Positions 1-9,608 of a DNA stretch of 32,048 nucleotides are shown here, piece by piece; the first letter of the stretch is position 1, and the number at the start of each line of letters is the position of its first letter. Source of the DNA: Tissierellia bacterium (GTDB lineage Bacteria > Bacillota > Clostridia > Tissierellales > Tepidimicrobiaceae); assembly GCA_012798935.1 (NCBI GenBank), contig JAAZMG010000024.1, forward strand, positions 1 through 32,048, written 5' to 3'. The notes beneath the pieces were generated by a model. It was not told where the DNA came from, did no database searches, and saw nothing but the letters and a program-made list of their open reading frames with translations. Both the position numbers and the translations under genes were made by a program.

Positions 1-87
1 ATTTGGATACCTAGGATAGACTTTGAAAAACGAGTAAGGAAGATTTTAGTGGATGGGAAATGGGAAAGTATAGTTAATGTAAAATAG
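1..87 (+). CDS. 3' end of a truncated CDS of unknown function (IWIPRIDFEKRVRKILVDGKWESIVNVK*)
   Basis: Open frame 1 from the window edge to TAG at 85-87, followed directly by a terminator hairpin. Confidence 0.55.
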   Translation: MWIPRIDFEKRVRKILVDGKWESIVNVK

Positions 88-124
88 GATCCAAACAAGA
101 GAAAGTTGTTTGGATCCTATTTTT
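86..124 (+). terminator. Rho-independent terminator
   Basis: AGGATCCAAACAA-gagaaag-TTGTTTGGATCCT followed by ATTTTTTATT. Confidence 0.9.
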
Positions 125-237
125 TATTATGTTTATTATATTAGACAAATTTTCAATTTAATGGTAAAATGTATGTATTGGTATTTACATATATTTATTA
201 TATAGGAAAAGGCATTTAAACTTTAGGGGGTGTCTTA

Positions 238-1419
238 ATGACCTTGAATTATGCTAATCGCATTAGCAATATTAAAGCATCAGAGATTAGAGAATTGCTA
301 AAACTAACTCAAAGGCCAGATGTTATTTCTTTTGCTGGAGGACTACCAGCACCAGAGTTGTTTCCTATTGAGGAATTAAAAAAGATATCAAAGAAAGTAT
401 TAGAGGAAAATGGGACAGCTGCATTACAATATGGTCCTACAGAAGGGTATGAACCTTTAAGAGAAAAAATAACTGAAAGGATGGCAAAAGTTCATGTAAA
501 TGTTACTTCAGATGATGTTCTTATTACTAGTGGATCCCAACAGGGATTAGACTTTTCAGCAAAGGTTTTTATTAATCCAGGGGATATAATTATATGTGAA
601 AGTCCCACATATTTAGGTGCTATAAATGCTTTTAAAGCCTATGAACCTAATTTTATAGAGGTTGAAACTGATGATGAAGGAATGATTATGAAAGATTTAG
701 AAGAAGTACTTAGAAACAATGACAATGTGAAATTTATCTATGTTATTCCAGATTTTCAGAACCCTTCAGGTAAAACTTGGTCTATAGAAAGAAGAAAAAA
801 ACTTGTAGAGTTAGCAAATAAATATAATATAGCTATTGTAGAAGACAACCCATATGGAGAGTTAAGATTTGAAGGAGAAATCTATCCAGCTATTAAACAT
901 TACGATACTGAGGGAAGAGTAATCTTTTTAGGAACTTTTTCAAAGATATTTTGTCCAGGACTTAGATTAGGATGGGTAGTCGCAGATAAGGAAGTATTAA
1001 ATAAATATATTCTAGTTAAGCAAGGAGCAGACTTACAATCCAGCACTATATCTCAAATGGAAGTGGCTAAGTTTTTAGAAGAATATGATATAGAAAAACA
1101 TATTGAAAAAATAAAGGTGGTATATAAGAAAAGAAGAGATATAATGATGAAAACTATAGAAAAGGAATTTCCAAAAGAAGTTAAATACACTTATCCTGAA
1201 GGAGGATTATTTACCTGGGTAGTATTACCAGCTCATATAAATGGAAGGGAGCTAGCTGTAAAGATTTTAGAAAAAAATGTAGCTTTTGTTCCAGGAGGGT
1301 CTTTCTTCCCTAATGGTGGCAATGAGAATACCTTTAGGATGAATTATTCCAACATGGATGAAGAAAGAATAGGTGAAGGAATAAAAAGGCTTGGGATAGC
1401 AATAAAAGAAATGATGTAA
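238..1419 (+). CDS. PLP-dependent aminotransferase, class I/II (2-aminoadipate transaminase/MocR-domain-like)
   Basis: 393-aa ORF; fold-type I features (ISFAGGLPAPELFP, PDFQNPSGKTW, GTFSKIFCPGLRLGW with PLP Lys); start preceded by an AGGGGGTG ribosome-binding site. Confidence 0.9.
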   Translation: MTLNYANRISNIKASEIRELLKLTQRPDVISFAGGLPAPELFPIEELKKISKKVLEENGTAALQYGPTEGYEPLREKITERMAKVHVNVTSDDVLITSGSQQGLDFSAKVFINPGDIIICESPTYLGAINAFKAYEPNFIEVETDDEGMIMKDLEEVLRNNDNVKFIYVIPDFQNPSGKTWSIERRKKLVELANKYNIAIVEDNPYGELRFEGEIYPAIKHYDTEGRVIFLGTFSKIFCPGLRLGWVVADKEVLNKYILVKQGADLQSSTISQMEVAKFLEEYDIEKHIEKIKVVYKKRRDIMMKTIEKEFPKEVKYTYPEGGLFTWVVLPAHINGRELAVKILEKNVAFVPGGSFFPNGGNENTFRMNYSNMDEERIGEGIKRLGIAIKEMM

Positions 1420-1456
1420 AATTAAACCCCTTTTTTAAGGGTGGACCTATTTCACC

Positions 1457-1485
1457 TTGAAAATTAGAAATATTAGTGATATAAT
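1457..1485 (+). promoter_or_regulatory. Sigma-A-type promoter for the rpsF operon
   Basis: TTGAAA (1457-1462), 17-nt spacer, TATAAT (1480-1485). Confidence 0.75.
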
Positions 1486-1495
1486 CTTATAGATT

Positions 1496-1545
1496 AATCC
1501 TTGCTCTATTTATTAGGGCCGTCAGTCCAAAAGGAGGTGAAAGAC
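1496..1545 (+). promoter_or_regulatory. Candidate S6:S18-binding rpsF leader structure
   Basis: GCTCTA-tttat-TAGGGC hairpin followed by CCG (GGGCCGTCAGTCC), flanked by CCTT that can pair with AAGG of the rpsF Shine-Dalgarno. Confidence 0.5.
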
Positions 1546-1830
1546 ATGAGAAAATATGAAGGAGTTTTTATCTTTGCACCAAATATTGAAGATGAAAACA
1601 GAAATAAATTATTTGACAGATTAAAAGGTGTCATAGAAGGAAATGGTACTATTACAAACATTGATGAATGGGGAACGAGAAAACTAGCATATGAAATCAA
1701 CGATTTAACTGAGGGATATTATTTTATTGTTAATTTTGAAACTACCCCAGAAACTGTTCAAGAATTAGATAGAATATGTAAAATTTCTGACAATATAATG
1801 AGACATATGATAATTAGGGAAGATGAATAA
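1546..1830 (+). CDS. rpsF: 30S ribosomal protein S6
   Basis: MRKYEGVFIFAPNIEDENR... typical bS6; AAGGAGGTG ribosome-binding site before ATG 1546. The supplied ORF start at 1501 is probably too early. Confidence 0.95.
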   Translation: MRKYEGVFIFAPNIEDENRNKLFDRLKGVIEGNGTITNIDEWGTRKLAYEINDLTEGYYFIVNFETTPETVQELDRICKISDNIMRHMIIREDE

Positions 1831-1850
1831 AGGCTAAGGTGGTGTTTTGG

Positions 1851-2285
1851 GTGAATAATGTAGTGTTAATTGGAAGACTTACAAGAGATCCAGAGTTAAG
1901 GTATATACCTAATACAGGTACTCCAGTATCTACTTTTTCTTTAGCGGTAGATAAACAGGTTTCTAAGGAAAAGAAACTGGAAATGGAATCGAAAGGACAA
2001 CCAACAGCCGATTTTATAAACATTGTTGTATGGGGAAGACAAGCAGAAAACTGTGCAAATTATCTAGCTAAAGGAAGACTTACTGCTGTTCAAGGAAGGA
2101 TTCAATCTAGGACTTATGATGGAAAGGACGGCATAAGAAGATATGTTACCGAGGTTGTAGCAGAAAGAGTTCAGTTTTTAGAATGGGGAGACGATGATAA
2201 CAGATCCAGATCTAATAATTTACAGGATGATTTCCCTGATATAGATGGTTTTGAACCCGTAGACGATGAAAATATTCCATTCTAA
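1851..2285 (+). CDS. ssb: Single-stranded DNA-binding protein
   Basis: [36 protein letters not shown] fold; acidic tail ending DDENIPF; GTG 1851 after AAGGTGG. Confidence 0.95.
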   Translation: MNNVVLIGRLTRDPELRYIPNTGTPVSTFSLAVDKQVSKEKKLEMESKGQPTADFINIVVWGRQAENCANYLAKGRLTAVQGRIQSRTYDGKDGIRRYVTEVVAERVQFLEWGDDDNRSRSNNLQDDFPDIDGFEPVDDENIPF

Positions 2286-2301
2286 GAAGGAGGGAAAAGC
2301 A

Positions 2302-2526
2302 GTGCAAAGAAGATTTAGACCCAGAAAGCGAGTTTGTAGTTTTTGTGCAAATAAGACAGAAGTTATAGATTATAAAGATATAAATAATTTAAAAAAATAT
2401 GTTACTGAAAGAGGAAAAATTCTTCCAAGAAGAATCTCTGGTAATTGTGCAAAACATCAAAGAGAGCTAACAAGAGCTATAAAGAGGGCAAGACAAATAG
2501 CGCTACTACCATATAGTGCAGACTAA
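2302..2526 (+). CDS. rpsR: 30S ribosomal protein S18 (Cys/His zinc-ligand type)
   Basis: [16 protein letters not shown]...[42 protein letters not shown] 2302 after AAGGAGGG; CxxC + CxxH. Confidence 0.95.
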   Translation: MQRRFRPRKRVCSFCANKTEVIDYKDINNLKKYVTERGKILPRRISGNCAKHQRELTRAIKRARQIALLPYSAD

Positions 2527-2551
2527 GAGAGGAATATCCTCTCTTTTTTGT
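2525..2551 (+). terminator. Rho-independent terminator after rpsR
   Basis: AAGAGAGG-aata-TCCTCTCTTTTTTG. Confidence 0.9.
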
Positions 2552-2626
2552 TTGACATATAATATTTTACTCTGTATTATTCTAGTAAGGCTATTTTTTA
2601 AATTTTCAAATGGGTGGGATTATAAA

Positions 2627-2947
2627 ATGAAGCACATAAAAAAAGATGTGGATATAATAAAAAACCTTAAAACTATTGAATGGCTAAAAAGTGAAATGTT
2701 AACTTCCTTAGCCAATTTATATCAAATTTTGGCTAAAGGAGAAGATGATATAAAAGAAGATTTAGAAGATTTAATTTCTAATATTATACTTTTATCTTAT
2801 TTGCTAAGCAAAAGGTTAGGATTAAATTACGAAGACATAGACTCTAATCTTCAAGATAAAATAAAGCTAAGCTTAATAGAAGACCATAAAATTGAAAAGT
2901 GGCATGGAGATTTAAGTGAATTATTAGAGTTTATAATGTCTAAGTAA
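2627..2947 (+). CDS. MazG-like family protein
   Basis: MKHIKKDVDIIKNLKTIEWLKSEMLTSLANLYQILAKG...; helical MazG-like small protein in the usual rpsR-yybS context; ATG 2627 after GGGTGGG. Confidence 0.7.
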   Translation: MKHIKKDVDIIKNLKTIEWLKSEMLTSLANLYQILAKGEDDIKEDLEDLISNIILLSYLLSKRLGLNYEDIDSNLQDKIKLSLIEDHKIEKWHGDLSELLEFIMSK

Positions 2948-2954
2948 GATAGGA

Positions 2955-3914
2955 GTGAGTAATTTGAATATAGATGGAAAAAAAGGGAACAAGATCATAG
3001 AAGGTATATTTGTAATAGCCATAGCAACGGTTTTTATGTTAATAGGAATGTATTACCTACCATTGATTATTTTTTTATATCCGATTTTTTTTATAGTGTT
3101 AGGAGTTAGAAATGGAGTAAAATACAATATAATAAGCTTAATAATATCAAGCCTATTTGTGGGATTGATTATAGATAATGTATCTGGCATATTCATATTA
3201 TTAATCTTTGCACCTTTAAGTATTGGACTAAACTATATGATTAAAAAGAGAAGAAAATCTTTTGAGATTATAGCAATCTCCACTGTAATTTTATTGGTTT
3301 CGTTTTTATTGGTAATAAATATAATGGGTGATATGTCTGGTGTTAGTATTATCAGTCAGTTGGAGGATTCTTTTACTCAAGCTTTAAATTCTCAGATAGA
3401 AATATTAAAGGATATGGACTTATCTGCTTATGAAGTTTTAAAAATAAGGGACCTATTAGAAAATGCAATGGATTATGTTCTTTTGATTTTGCCAGCTATA
3501 GTGATTATATTTTCATTGGTTATATCTTATTTAAACTACTTAATTTCTTCATTAATACTTAGAAGATTAGGATACGGCATAGTTTCTATTCCTAAGTTTT
3601 CAAAATTTAAATTGCCTAACAATGTTCTATTAGGAACTGGGATTATGTTTTTAGGAGCATTTATAATAAAGGGTTTAAAGTTATTTTATTATGAAACCAT
3701 ACTTTTAAATATTACAGTTATTGCATCTTTTATGTTTTTTACACAAGGTTTATCGGTGGTAGATTACAAGCTTATTGAAAAAAACTTAGGGAGGATTCCT
3801 AGATTATTGATTATCTTATTTTTTACAATTATATTGCCTTTAGGATGGCTTATATCCTTTATAGGAATACTTGATGTAATAATAGACTTCAGAAAACTTA
3901 GGAGACCTGCTTAA
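2955..3914 (+). CDS. YybS family membrane protein (DUF2232)
   Basis: 319-aa polytopic membrane protein directly upstream of the GdpP homolog, as is conserved in Firmicutes. Confidence 0.8.
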   Translation: MSNLNIDGKKGNKIIEGIFVIAIATVFMLIGMYYLPLIIFLYPIFFIVLGVRNGVKYNIISLIISSLFVGLIIDNVSGIFILLIFAPLSIGLNYMIKKRRKSFEIIAISTVILLVSFLLVINIMGDMSGVSIISQLEDSFTQALNSQIEILKDMDLSAYEVLKIRDLLENAMDYVLLILPAIVIIFSLVISYLNYLISSLILRRLGYGIVSIPKFSKFKLPNNVLLGTGIMFLGAFIIKGLKLFYYETILLNITVIASFMFFTQGLSVVDYKLIEKNLGRIPRLLIILFFTIILPLGWLISFIGILDVIIDFRKLRRPA

Positions 3915-3934
3915 ATCTTAATGGGAGGATTAAA

Positions 3935-5935
3935 ATGGATGATAAAAATCTATTCAAATGGAAAGATGCAAAGGTATATTTAATAATAATTGGTTGTCTT
4001 ATAGCTATAATAGGCTATTACAAACCAGTATTAGCTTTGATTTGGGCTGTAGCTTTAGCTTATTTAATCTACCATTATATTAGAACTATTCATGATAAGG
4101 AAAAGGAATGGACTAAATATATTGAAGGGTTAGCAGAAGAATTTGATTCTGCAACTAAGCATGCTGTATTCAATATGCCTTTTTCTTTAGTAATGTTAGA
4201 GGTAGATGGTACTATATCTTGGTATAATACTAGATTTTTAGATATGATAGATGAGGAAGACATACTAAATAAAAAAATAGATGAACTTGTGCCTAAATTA
4301 GAAGTGGAAAACATTTTAAATAACCATAAGAAAACACCCTTAGATATAAAATATAAAGATAAATATTACAAAGTATATTATAATGTAGTAGATATCAAAA
4401 AGACTGTTAGCACAAAGAGTAATATTATTATGTTATACTGGGTTGATAATACTAGCCAGGTATTTTTAGATAATAAATACCAAGAGGAAAAAATGGCAGT
4501 TTGCTTAGCTTATGTAGACAATTATAATGAGGTAAAGAGCACTACTCCTGAGGTGACCAGACCTTTAGTATTAGCCGAAATTGATAAAACCATAGGTGCT
4601 TACGCAGCAACTAATAACGGGTTTGTAAGAAAATATGAAAATGATAAATATTTATTAATATTCGAAAACAAAGATTTAAAATCTATACAGAGTAAAAAGT
4701 TTGATATATTAGATAGAATTAGGGAAATTGATAAAGGAAATACTATATCTATAACATTAAGTATGGGAGTAGGGGTAAACGGGAAGGATCCAAATGAAAC
4801 CTATGAATATGCGAAAGCTTCTATAGATATTGCTTTAGGTAGAGGTGGAGATCAAGCTGTTGTTAAAGAAAATAATAGTTTGAGTTTCTATGGCGGCAAA
4901 ACCAAAGCTATAGAAAAGAGGAATAAGGTTAGATCAAGGGTTATATCTCATGCATTAAGGCAACTTATAGATCAATCTGAACAAGTATTTGTAATGGGAC
5001 ATAAAAATGCAGATATGGACTCCTTTGGTGCCAGTGTAGGAATAATTAAAGCTGCTAAAATTAGAAATAAAAAGGGTTATTTAGTTTTATCTGGGTCAAA
5101 TCCATCTATTAAGAATATCTATAGCAGAATGGAAAAGGAAGAACCTGAATATTTAAATATAATTATAACTCCAGAAGAGGCTATAAAAATGGCAGATAGG
5201 TTTTCTCTTTTAGTAGTGGTAGATAACCATAAGCCGAGCTTTACGGAGGCTCCAGAGCTTCTTAACTTAACGGACAAGATAGTATTAATTGACCACCATA
5301 GAAGAGGGGCTGAATTTATAAAAGACCCAGTGTTGACCTATTTAGAGCCCTATGCGTCCTCTACTTGTGAATTAGTTACAGAAATACTTTATTATATGTC
5401 AGATAGGTTGGAAATGACAAACTTTGAAGCAGATGCATTATTAGCAGGTATAACTGTAGATACTAAAAACTTTACTTTCCAAACGGGAGTAAGAACCTTT
5501 GAAGCTGCGTCTATACTGAAACGGGCAGGAGCAGACACTACCAGCGTAAGACAGCTTTTTAAAGACGATTTTAATACGTTTTTGTATAAAGCTGAGGTAG
5601 TTAAAAATTCTAAAATTGTATTCGAAAAAATTGCTATAGGTAGACTAAAGAAGGATATGGATGATTCTATATTAATTGCAGCTCAAGCAGCTAATGATTT
5701 ATTAAATATAAATGATGTAGAAGCCTCCTTTGTATTAACCTTATTCGAAGGGAGAATTCATATAAGCGGTAGGTCCTTAGGAAGTTTAAGCGTTCAATTA
5801 ATACTGGAGAGATTAGGAGGGGGAGGGCATTTAACCAGTGCTGGAACCCAGTTGGAGGGTATCTCCATAGAACAAGCAGAAGAGCTGCTTATTGATGCTA
5901 TAGACGAATATTTAATGGAAGGTGATGAAGAATGA
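3935..5935 (+). CDS. gdpP: c-di-AMP phosphodiesterase GdpP/YybT (TM, PAS, degenerate GGDEF, DHH-DHHA1)
   Basis: N-terminal TM helices; DHH motifs MGHKNADMDSFGA, VVVDNHKP, LIDHHRRG, and C-terminal GGGGHLTSAG. Confidence 0.93.
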   Translation: MDDKNLFKWKDAKVYLIIIGCLIAIIGYYKPVLALIWAVALAYLIYHYIRTIHDKEKEWTKYIEGLAEEFDSATKHAVFNMPFSLVMLEVDGTISWYNTRFLDMIDEEDILNKKIDELVPKLEVENILNNHKKTPLDIKYKDKYYKVYYNVVDIKKTVSTKSNIIMLYWVDNTSQVFLDNKYQEEKMAVCLAYVDNYNEVKSTTPEVTRPLVLAEIDKTIGAYAATNNGFVRKYENDKYLLIFENKDLKSIQSKKFDILDRIREIDKGNTISITLSMGVGVNGKDPNETYEYAKASIDIALGRGGDQAVVKENNSLSFYGGKTKAIEKRNKVRSRVISHALRQLIDQSEQVFVMGHKNADMDSFGASVGIIKAAKIRNKKGYLVLSGSNPSIKNIYSRMEKEEPEYLNIIITPEEAIKMADRFSLLVVVDNHKPSFTEAPELLNLTDKIVLIDHHRRGAEFIKDPVLTYLEPYASSTCELVTEILYYMSDRLEMTNFEADALLAGITVDTKNFTFQTGVRTFEAASILKRAGADTTSVRQLFKDDFNTFLYKAEVVKNSKIVFEKIAIGRLKKDMDDSILIAAQAANDLLNINDVEASFVLTLFEGRIHISGRSLGSLSVQLILERLGGGGHLTSAGTQLEGISIEQAEELLIDAIDEYLMEGDEE

Positions 5936-6378
5936 AAATAATTTTGCTAAGAGACGTAAAAAGTTTAGGTAAAGAAGGAGATTTAGTTGAAGCTAAGGAT
6001 GGATATGCAAGAAACTTTTTATTTCCCAAAAATTTAGCTGTAGAAGCTACACCGGGAAATCGAAAAAAATGGGAGGAAAGAAAAAAGCTCCAAAGAGCAA
6101 AGGAAAAAGAAGAAGAAAAAGAAGCTCTTAAGTTAAAGAAAAAGATTGAAGGAATAACTTTAGAGTTAAAAGGCAAGGCTGGTGAAGGCGGTAGATTATT
6201 TGGCTCTATCACATCTAAAGATATTTCAGAGGCCTTAGTAAAACAACATAATATAAAGATTGATAAAAGAAAAATAGAACTTAAAGATAATATAAAAACT
6301 ATTGGTAAAACTCAAGTAGAAATAAGAGTTTATCCAGAAATATCTGCTAGTTTAAAAATAAAAGTAATAGAAGGATAA
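5932..6378 (+). CDS. rplI: 50S ribosomal protein L9
   Basis: MKIILLRDVKSLGKEGDLVEAKDGYARNFLFPKNLAVEAT; 4-bp ATGA overlap with gdpP. Confidence 0.97.
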   Translation: MKIILLRDVKSLGKEGDLVEAKDGYARNFLFPKNLAVEATPGNRKKWEERKKLQRAKEKEEEKEALKLKKKIEGITLELKGKAGEGGRLFGSITSKDISEALVKQHNIKIDKRKIELKDNIKTIGKTQVEIRVYPEISASLKIKVIEG

Positions 6379-6382
6379 TGGG

Positions 6383-7729
6383 GTGGTCAAAATAGAAGCA
6401 CATGTATTAGGTAGAATTCCGCCACATAGTTTGGAAGCAGAGCAATCCGTATTAGGAGCTATGATCATCAATAAAGAGGCAATAAATGTAGCTATAGAAC
6501 AGCTTCATCCTGAGGATTTTTATAAAGAAGCAAATAAGGAAATATTTATAGCTATAATAGAATTATTTAATAGGAATGAACCAGTAGATATTATTACCCT
6601 ATCAGAAGAATTAAGAAGAAGAGGAAATTTAGAGAATGTTGGAGGAGTTACCTATCTTGCCAATCTATCAGGGGGAGTAGCTATAACCTCCAATATAAAA
6701 TATTACTGTGATATAGTTGAGGAAAAATCCATATTAAGACATCTAATAAAATCCTGTGATGAAATAATGGGAAAAAGCTATGAAGATAGTGAAGAAGTAG
6801 GTAGCATAATAGAACAGGCGGAAAAGAATATATTTGACATTACCCAAGGAAGACATAGGGAAGGATTTTCTCCTATAAAGGATGTATTATTGGATAGCTT
6901 TTCAAAAATAGAGGAAATGGCAGCAAATCAAGGGGAATTAACAGGACTTACTACAGGTTTCATAGATATTGATAATAAGCTTTCAGGTATGCAAAAATCA
7001 GATTTAATACTTTTAGCTGCAAGGCCATCTATGGGCAAAACAGCGTTAGGAATTAATATTGCTGTGAATTCTGCTATTAAAGCAGATGCCAGTGTAGCTA
7101 TCTTTTCATTAGAAATGTCTAAAGAGCAGTTAGTACAAAGGATGATTAGTTCCGTAGCTCATGTGGACTTACAAAAGATAATTAGTGGAAGGTTAGCTGA
7201 AGATGAATGGATCAAAATTATAGATGTTATGTCGCCTTTATCCCAAGCTAAAATATTTATAGATGATACAGCAGGTATATCTTTAATGGAAATGAAGGCA
7301 AAATGTAGAAGATTAAAAGTAGAGAAAGGTTTAGATTTAATAGTTATAGATTATTTACAACTAATGGAGTCTACAGGTAGGCAGGAAAATAGACAGCAAG
7401 AAATATCAGCCATATCTAGAGGGCTTAAAGGATTAGCCAAGGAAATGGAATGTCCTGTAATAGCTTTATCCCAACTTTCCCGAGCTCCAGAACTTCGTTC
7501 AGACCACAGACCTATACTTTCAGACTTAAGAGAGTCTGGTGCTATAGAACAAGATGCAGATGTGGTTTTATTTCTTTATAGAGATGAATATTATAATGAA
7601 GATTCAGACAAGAAAAATATTGGAGAAGTAATAATATCAAAACATAGAAATGGACCAACGGGAACTGTAGAATTAGTATGGAAAAAGGAATTTACTAAAT
7701 TTCTAAATAAAGAAAATATTAGAGGGTAG
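6383..7729 (+). CDS. dnaB: Replicative DNA helicase DnaB
   Basis: IPPHSLEAEQSVLGAMI, AARPSMGKTALGIN Walker A, DYLQLM, SDLRESGAIEQDADVV; no intein. Confidence 0.97.
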   Translation: MVKIEAHVLGRIPPHSLEAEQSVLGAMIINKEAINVAIEQLHPEDFYKEANKEIFIAIIELFNRNEPVDIITLSEELRRRGNLENVGGVTYLANLSGGVAITSNIKYYCDIVEEKSILRHLIKSCDEIMGKSYEDSEEVGSIIEQAEKNIFDITQGRHREGFSPIKDVLLDSFSKIEEMAANQGELTGLTTGFIDIDNKLSGMQKSDLILLAARPSMGKTALGINIAVNSAIKADASVAIFSLEMSKEQLVQRMISSVAHVDLQKIISGRLAEDEWIKIIDVMSPLSQAKIFIDDTAGISLMEMKAKCRRLKVEKGLDLIVIDYLQLMESTGRQENRQQEISAISRGLKGLAKEMECPVIALSQLSRAPELRSDHRPILSDLRESGAIEQDADVVLFLYRDEYYNEDSDKKNIGEVIISKHRNGPTGTVELVWKKEFTKFLNKENIRG

Positions 7730-7742
7730 TTAAAAAACTATA

Positions 7743-7801
7743 ATTAGATAAATTATTACTTCTAAGGGAAACTTTTCTCTTCGAAGTAATAATTTTATCT
7801 A
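7743..7801 (+). terminator. Long inverted repeat, probable dnaB terminator
   Basis: ATTAGATAAATTATTACTTC ... GAAGTAATAATTTTATCTAAT arms. Confidence 0.7.
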
Positions 7802-7825
7802 ATATTAAAAAAGGAAGGAATTACT

Positions 7826-8419
7826 ATGGAAATAAAAGGGAAAAGAATAACAATAACTCCTATTGAACTAAAAGATGCCTATTCTATGAAAAAGTGGGGG
7901 AGGCATAAAAATCCTTTACTTTTTGATTATAATCTTCCCTCATTAACAGATGAAGAAATAAAAGAGTGGTACCGTTTTAAAACTAGAGGAAATAATAAAA
8001 AATATTATAGTGTCTTTAATGAACAAAATCGATTTATTGGATATATGGGAATTAAGAATATAAGAAAAATTTTAAGTCAAGCTACTTTCGGAATAGTATT
8101 TGACCCTAACTATGTAAATCAGGGTTATGGCACCGAGGCAATTATTGCATATTTATATTATTTTTTTAATGAGATGAAAATGAGAACTTTATATCTAGAA
8201 GTAGCTAAGTTTAACAAAAGAGCTATACAATGTTATGAAAAAAGCGGATTCAAGGTAGTGGATGTGTATTTAGAAGAGTTTTTTGATCAGAAAATAGATT
8301 TAGAAAATCCATATTTTTTAGAAGAAAAATCTTCTTTTGTAATAGAGGATGGAAAAGTATATAATTATATTTACAAGATGAAAATAGATAAAAAAACATT
8401 TTTAAAAGAGACAAAATAG
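7826..8419 (+). CDS. GNAT family N-acetyltransferase
   Basis: FGIVFDPNYVNQGYGTEAIIAYLYYFFNEMKMRTLYLEVAKFNKRAIQCYEKSGF matches the acetyl-CoA-binding GNAT core. Confidence 0.9.
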   Translation: MEIKGKRITITPIELKDAYSMKKWGRHKNPLLFDYNLPSLTDEEIKEWYRFKTRGNNKKYYSVFNEQNRFIGYMGIKNIRKILSQATFGIVFDPNYVNQGYGTEAIIAYLYYFFNEMKMRTLYLEVAKFNKRAIQCYEKSGFKVVDVYLEEFFDQKIDLENPYFLEEKSSFVIEDGKVYNYIYKMKIDKKTFLKETK

Positions 8420-8513
8420 AAATTCACTACGTAGGTATAGCAGAGGAAGGATATATTAATAAGAGTATGTTGTCCCATTTCAAACAAGTAGTATTGTAGG
8501 TAGAGGTGAAATA

Positions 8514-9608
8514 ATGAATTTTACTATTGAAACAACGGACATAGACTTAGGTGATACACCTATTGAAAATATTTTTATAAATGATTTTATGCCTATGGCT
8601 AATGGTACCTATGTCAAGGTATATCTATTAGGGTACAAAAATGCCCATGATAAGGATAGTAGCATTGAAGTGGACAATAAAACCATAGCTAAACATTTAG
8701 AGATACCTTTAACAGATGTGCTAAATGCCTGGGATTTTTGGGAGAAAAAAGGGATAATAGAAAAAATCATGAAGGATACAGACAACAAATTTGATTATAA
8801 GGTTAAGTTTTTAAACTTAAAACAGCTTTATATAAAGAACAATTATAAACCAATTAATATTAGACAAGAAACTGTTACAAAGCCCTATGCTTGTTCCGTA
8901 GAGGATTTAATAGATGCAAATCGTATTCCAGCAATTAATGAAATGTTTAATTCTATTGATTACATTATGAGGAGACAATTAGTCCCCAATGAAAAACAGA
9001 AGGTATTGGAATGGATACATAATTATAATATGAATCCAGACATTATTGTAAAAGCTTTCTTTTATTCAGTAGAGAAAAAAGGGAAAAGAAATATTAATTA
9101 TATAGGTGGTATAATAAGAAATTGGTACGACCAAGGAATAACCAGTGTAGAAGCCTTTCAAGAGCATCTTAAAGCTACAGATGAAAAATACTATAGATAT
9201 GAACAGATAATGAAACACTTAGGTTATGGAAATAGATTACCTAGTCAAGGAGAAATTAAAGTTATAAACAAGTGGTTTGAAGAATATGAGTTCACAATGG
9301 AAATGGTCCTTAGGGGATGTGAAAACTCTAAAAAAACCTCTAATCCAAGCATTAACTACATTGATGGGGTACTATCTTCTTGGTACCATAAAGGGATTAA
9401 AACTCCTGATGAAATAGATGAAAAGGATAAGAAACCGGAGAGAAAAGAGCATAAGAGAGATAAGACTGAAAGAAGACCCCGGGCAGTTAAGACTAGGTTT
9501 CATAATTTTGAACAGAGAACTTCCAATTATACAGCTGAACAATTAGAAGATGTTGCACGAAGGAAAAGGGAAGAGTACTATCTTAAGAAAGAAGGAGAAA
9601 GTAAATAA
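8514..9608 (+). CDS. DnaD domain protein (replication initiation/helicase loading)
   Basis: Two DnaD-like repeats (IHNYNMNPDIIVKAFFYSVEKKGKRNINYIGGIIRNWYDQGI; WFEEYEFTMEMVLRGCENSKKTSNPSINYIDGVLSSWYHKGI). Confidence 0.9.
   Translation: MNFTIETTDIDLGDTPIENIFINDFMPMANGTYVKVYLLGYKNAHDKDSSIEVDNKTIAKHLEIPLTDVLNAWDFWEKKGIIEKIMKDTDNKFDYKVKFLNLKQLYIKNNYKPINIRQETVTKPYACSVEDLIDANRIPAINEMFNSIDYIMRRQLVPNEKQKVLEWIHNYNMNPDIIVKAFFYSVEKKGKRNINYIGGIIRNWYDQGITSVEAFQEHLKATDEKYYRYEQIMKHLGYGNRLPSQGEIKVINKWFEEYEFTMEMVLRGCENSKKTSNPSINYIDGVLSSWYHKGIKTPDEIDEKDKKPERKEHKRDKTERRPRAVKTRFHNFEQRTSNYTAEQLEDVARRKREEYYLKKEGESK

Noticed and set aside
5898-6212. 104-aa minus-strand ORF
   Set aside because: Antisense to rplI, a certain gene.
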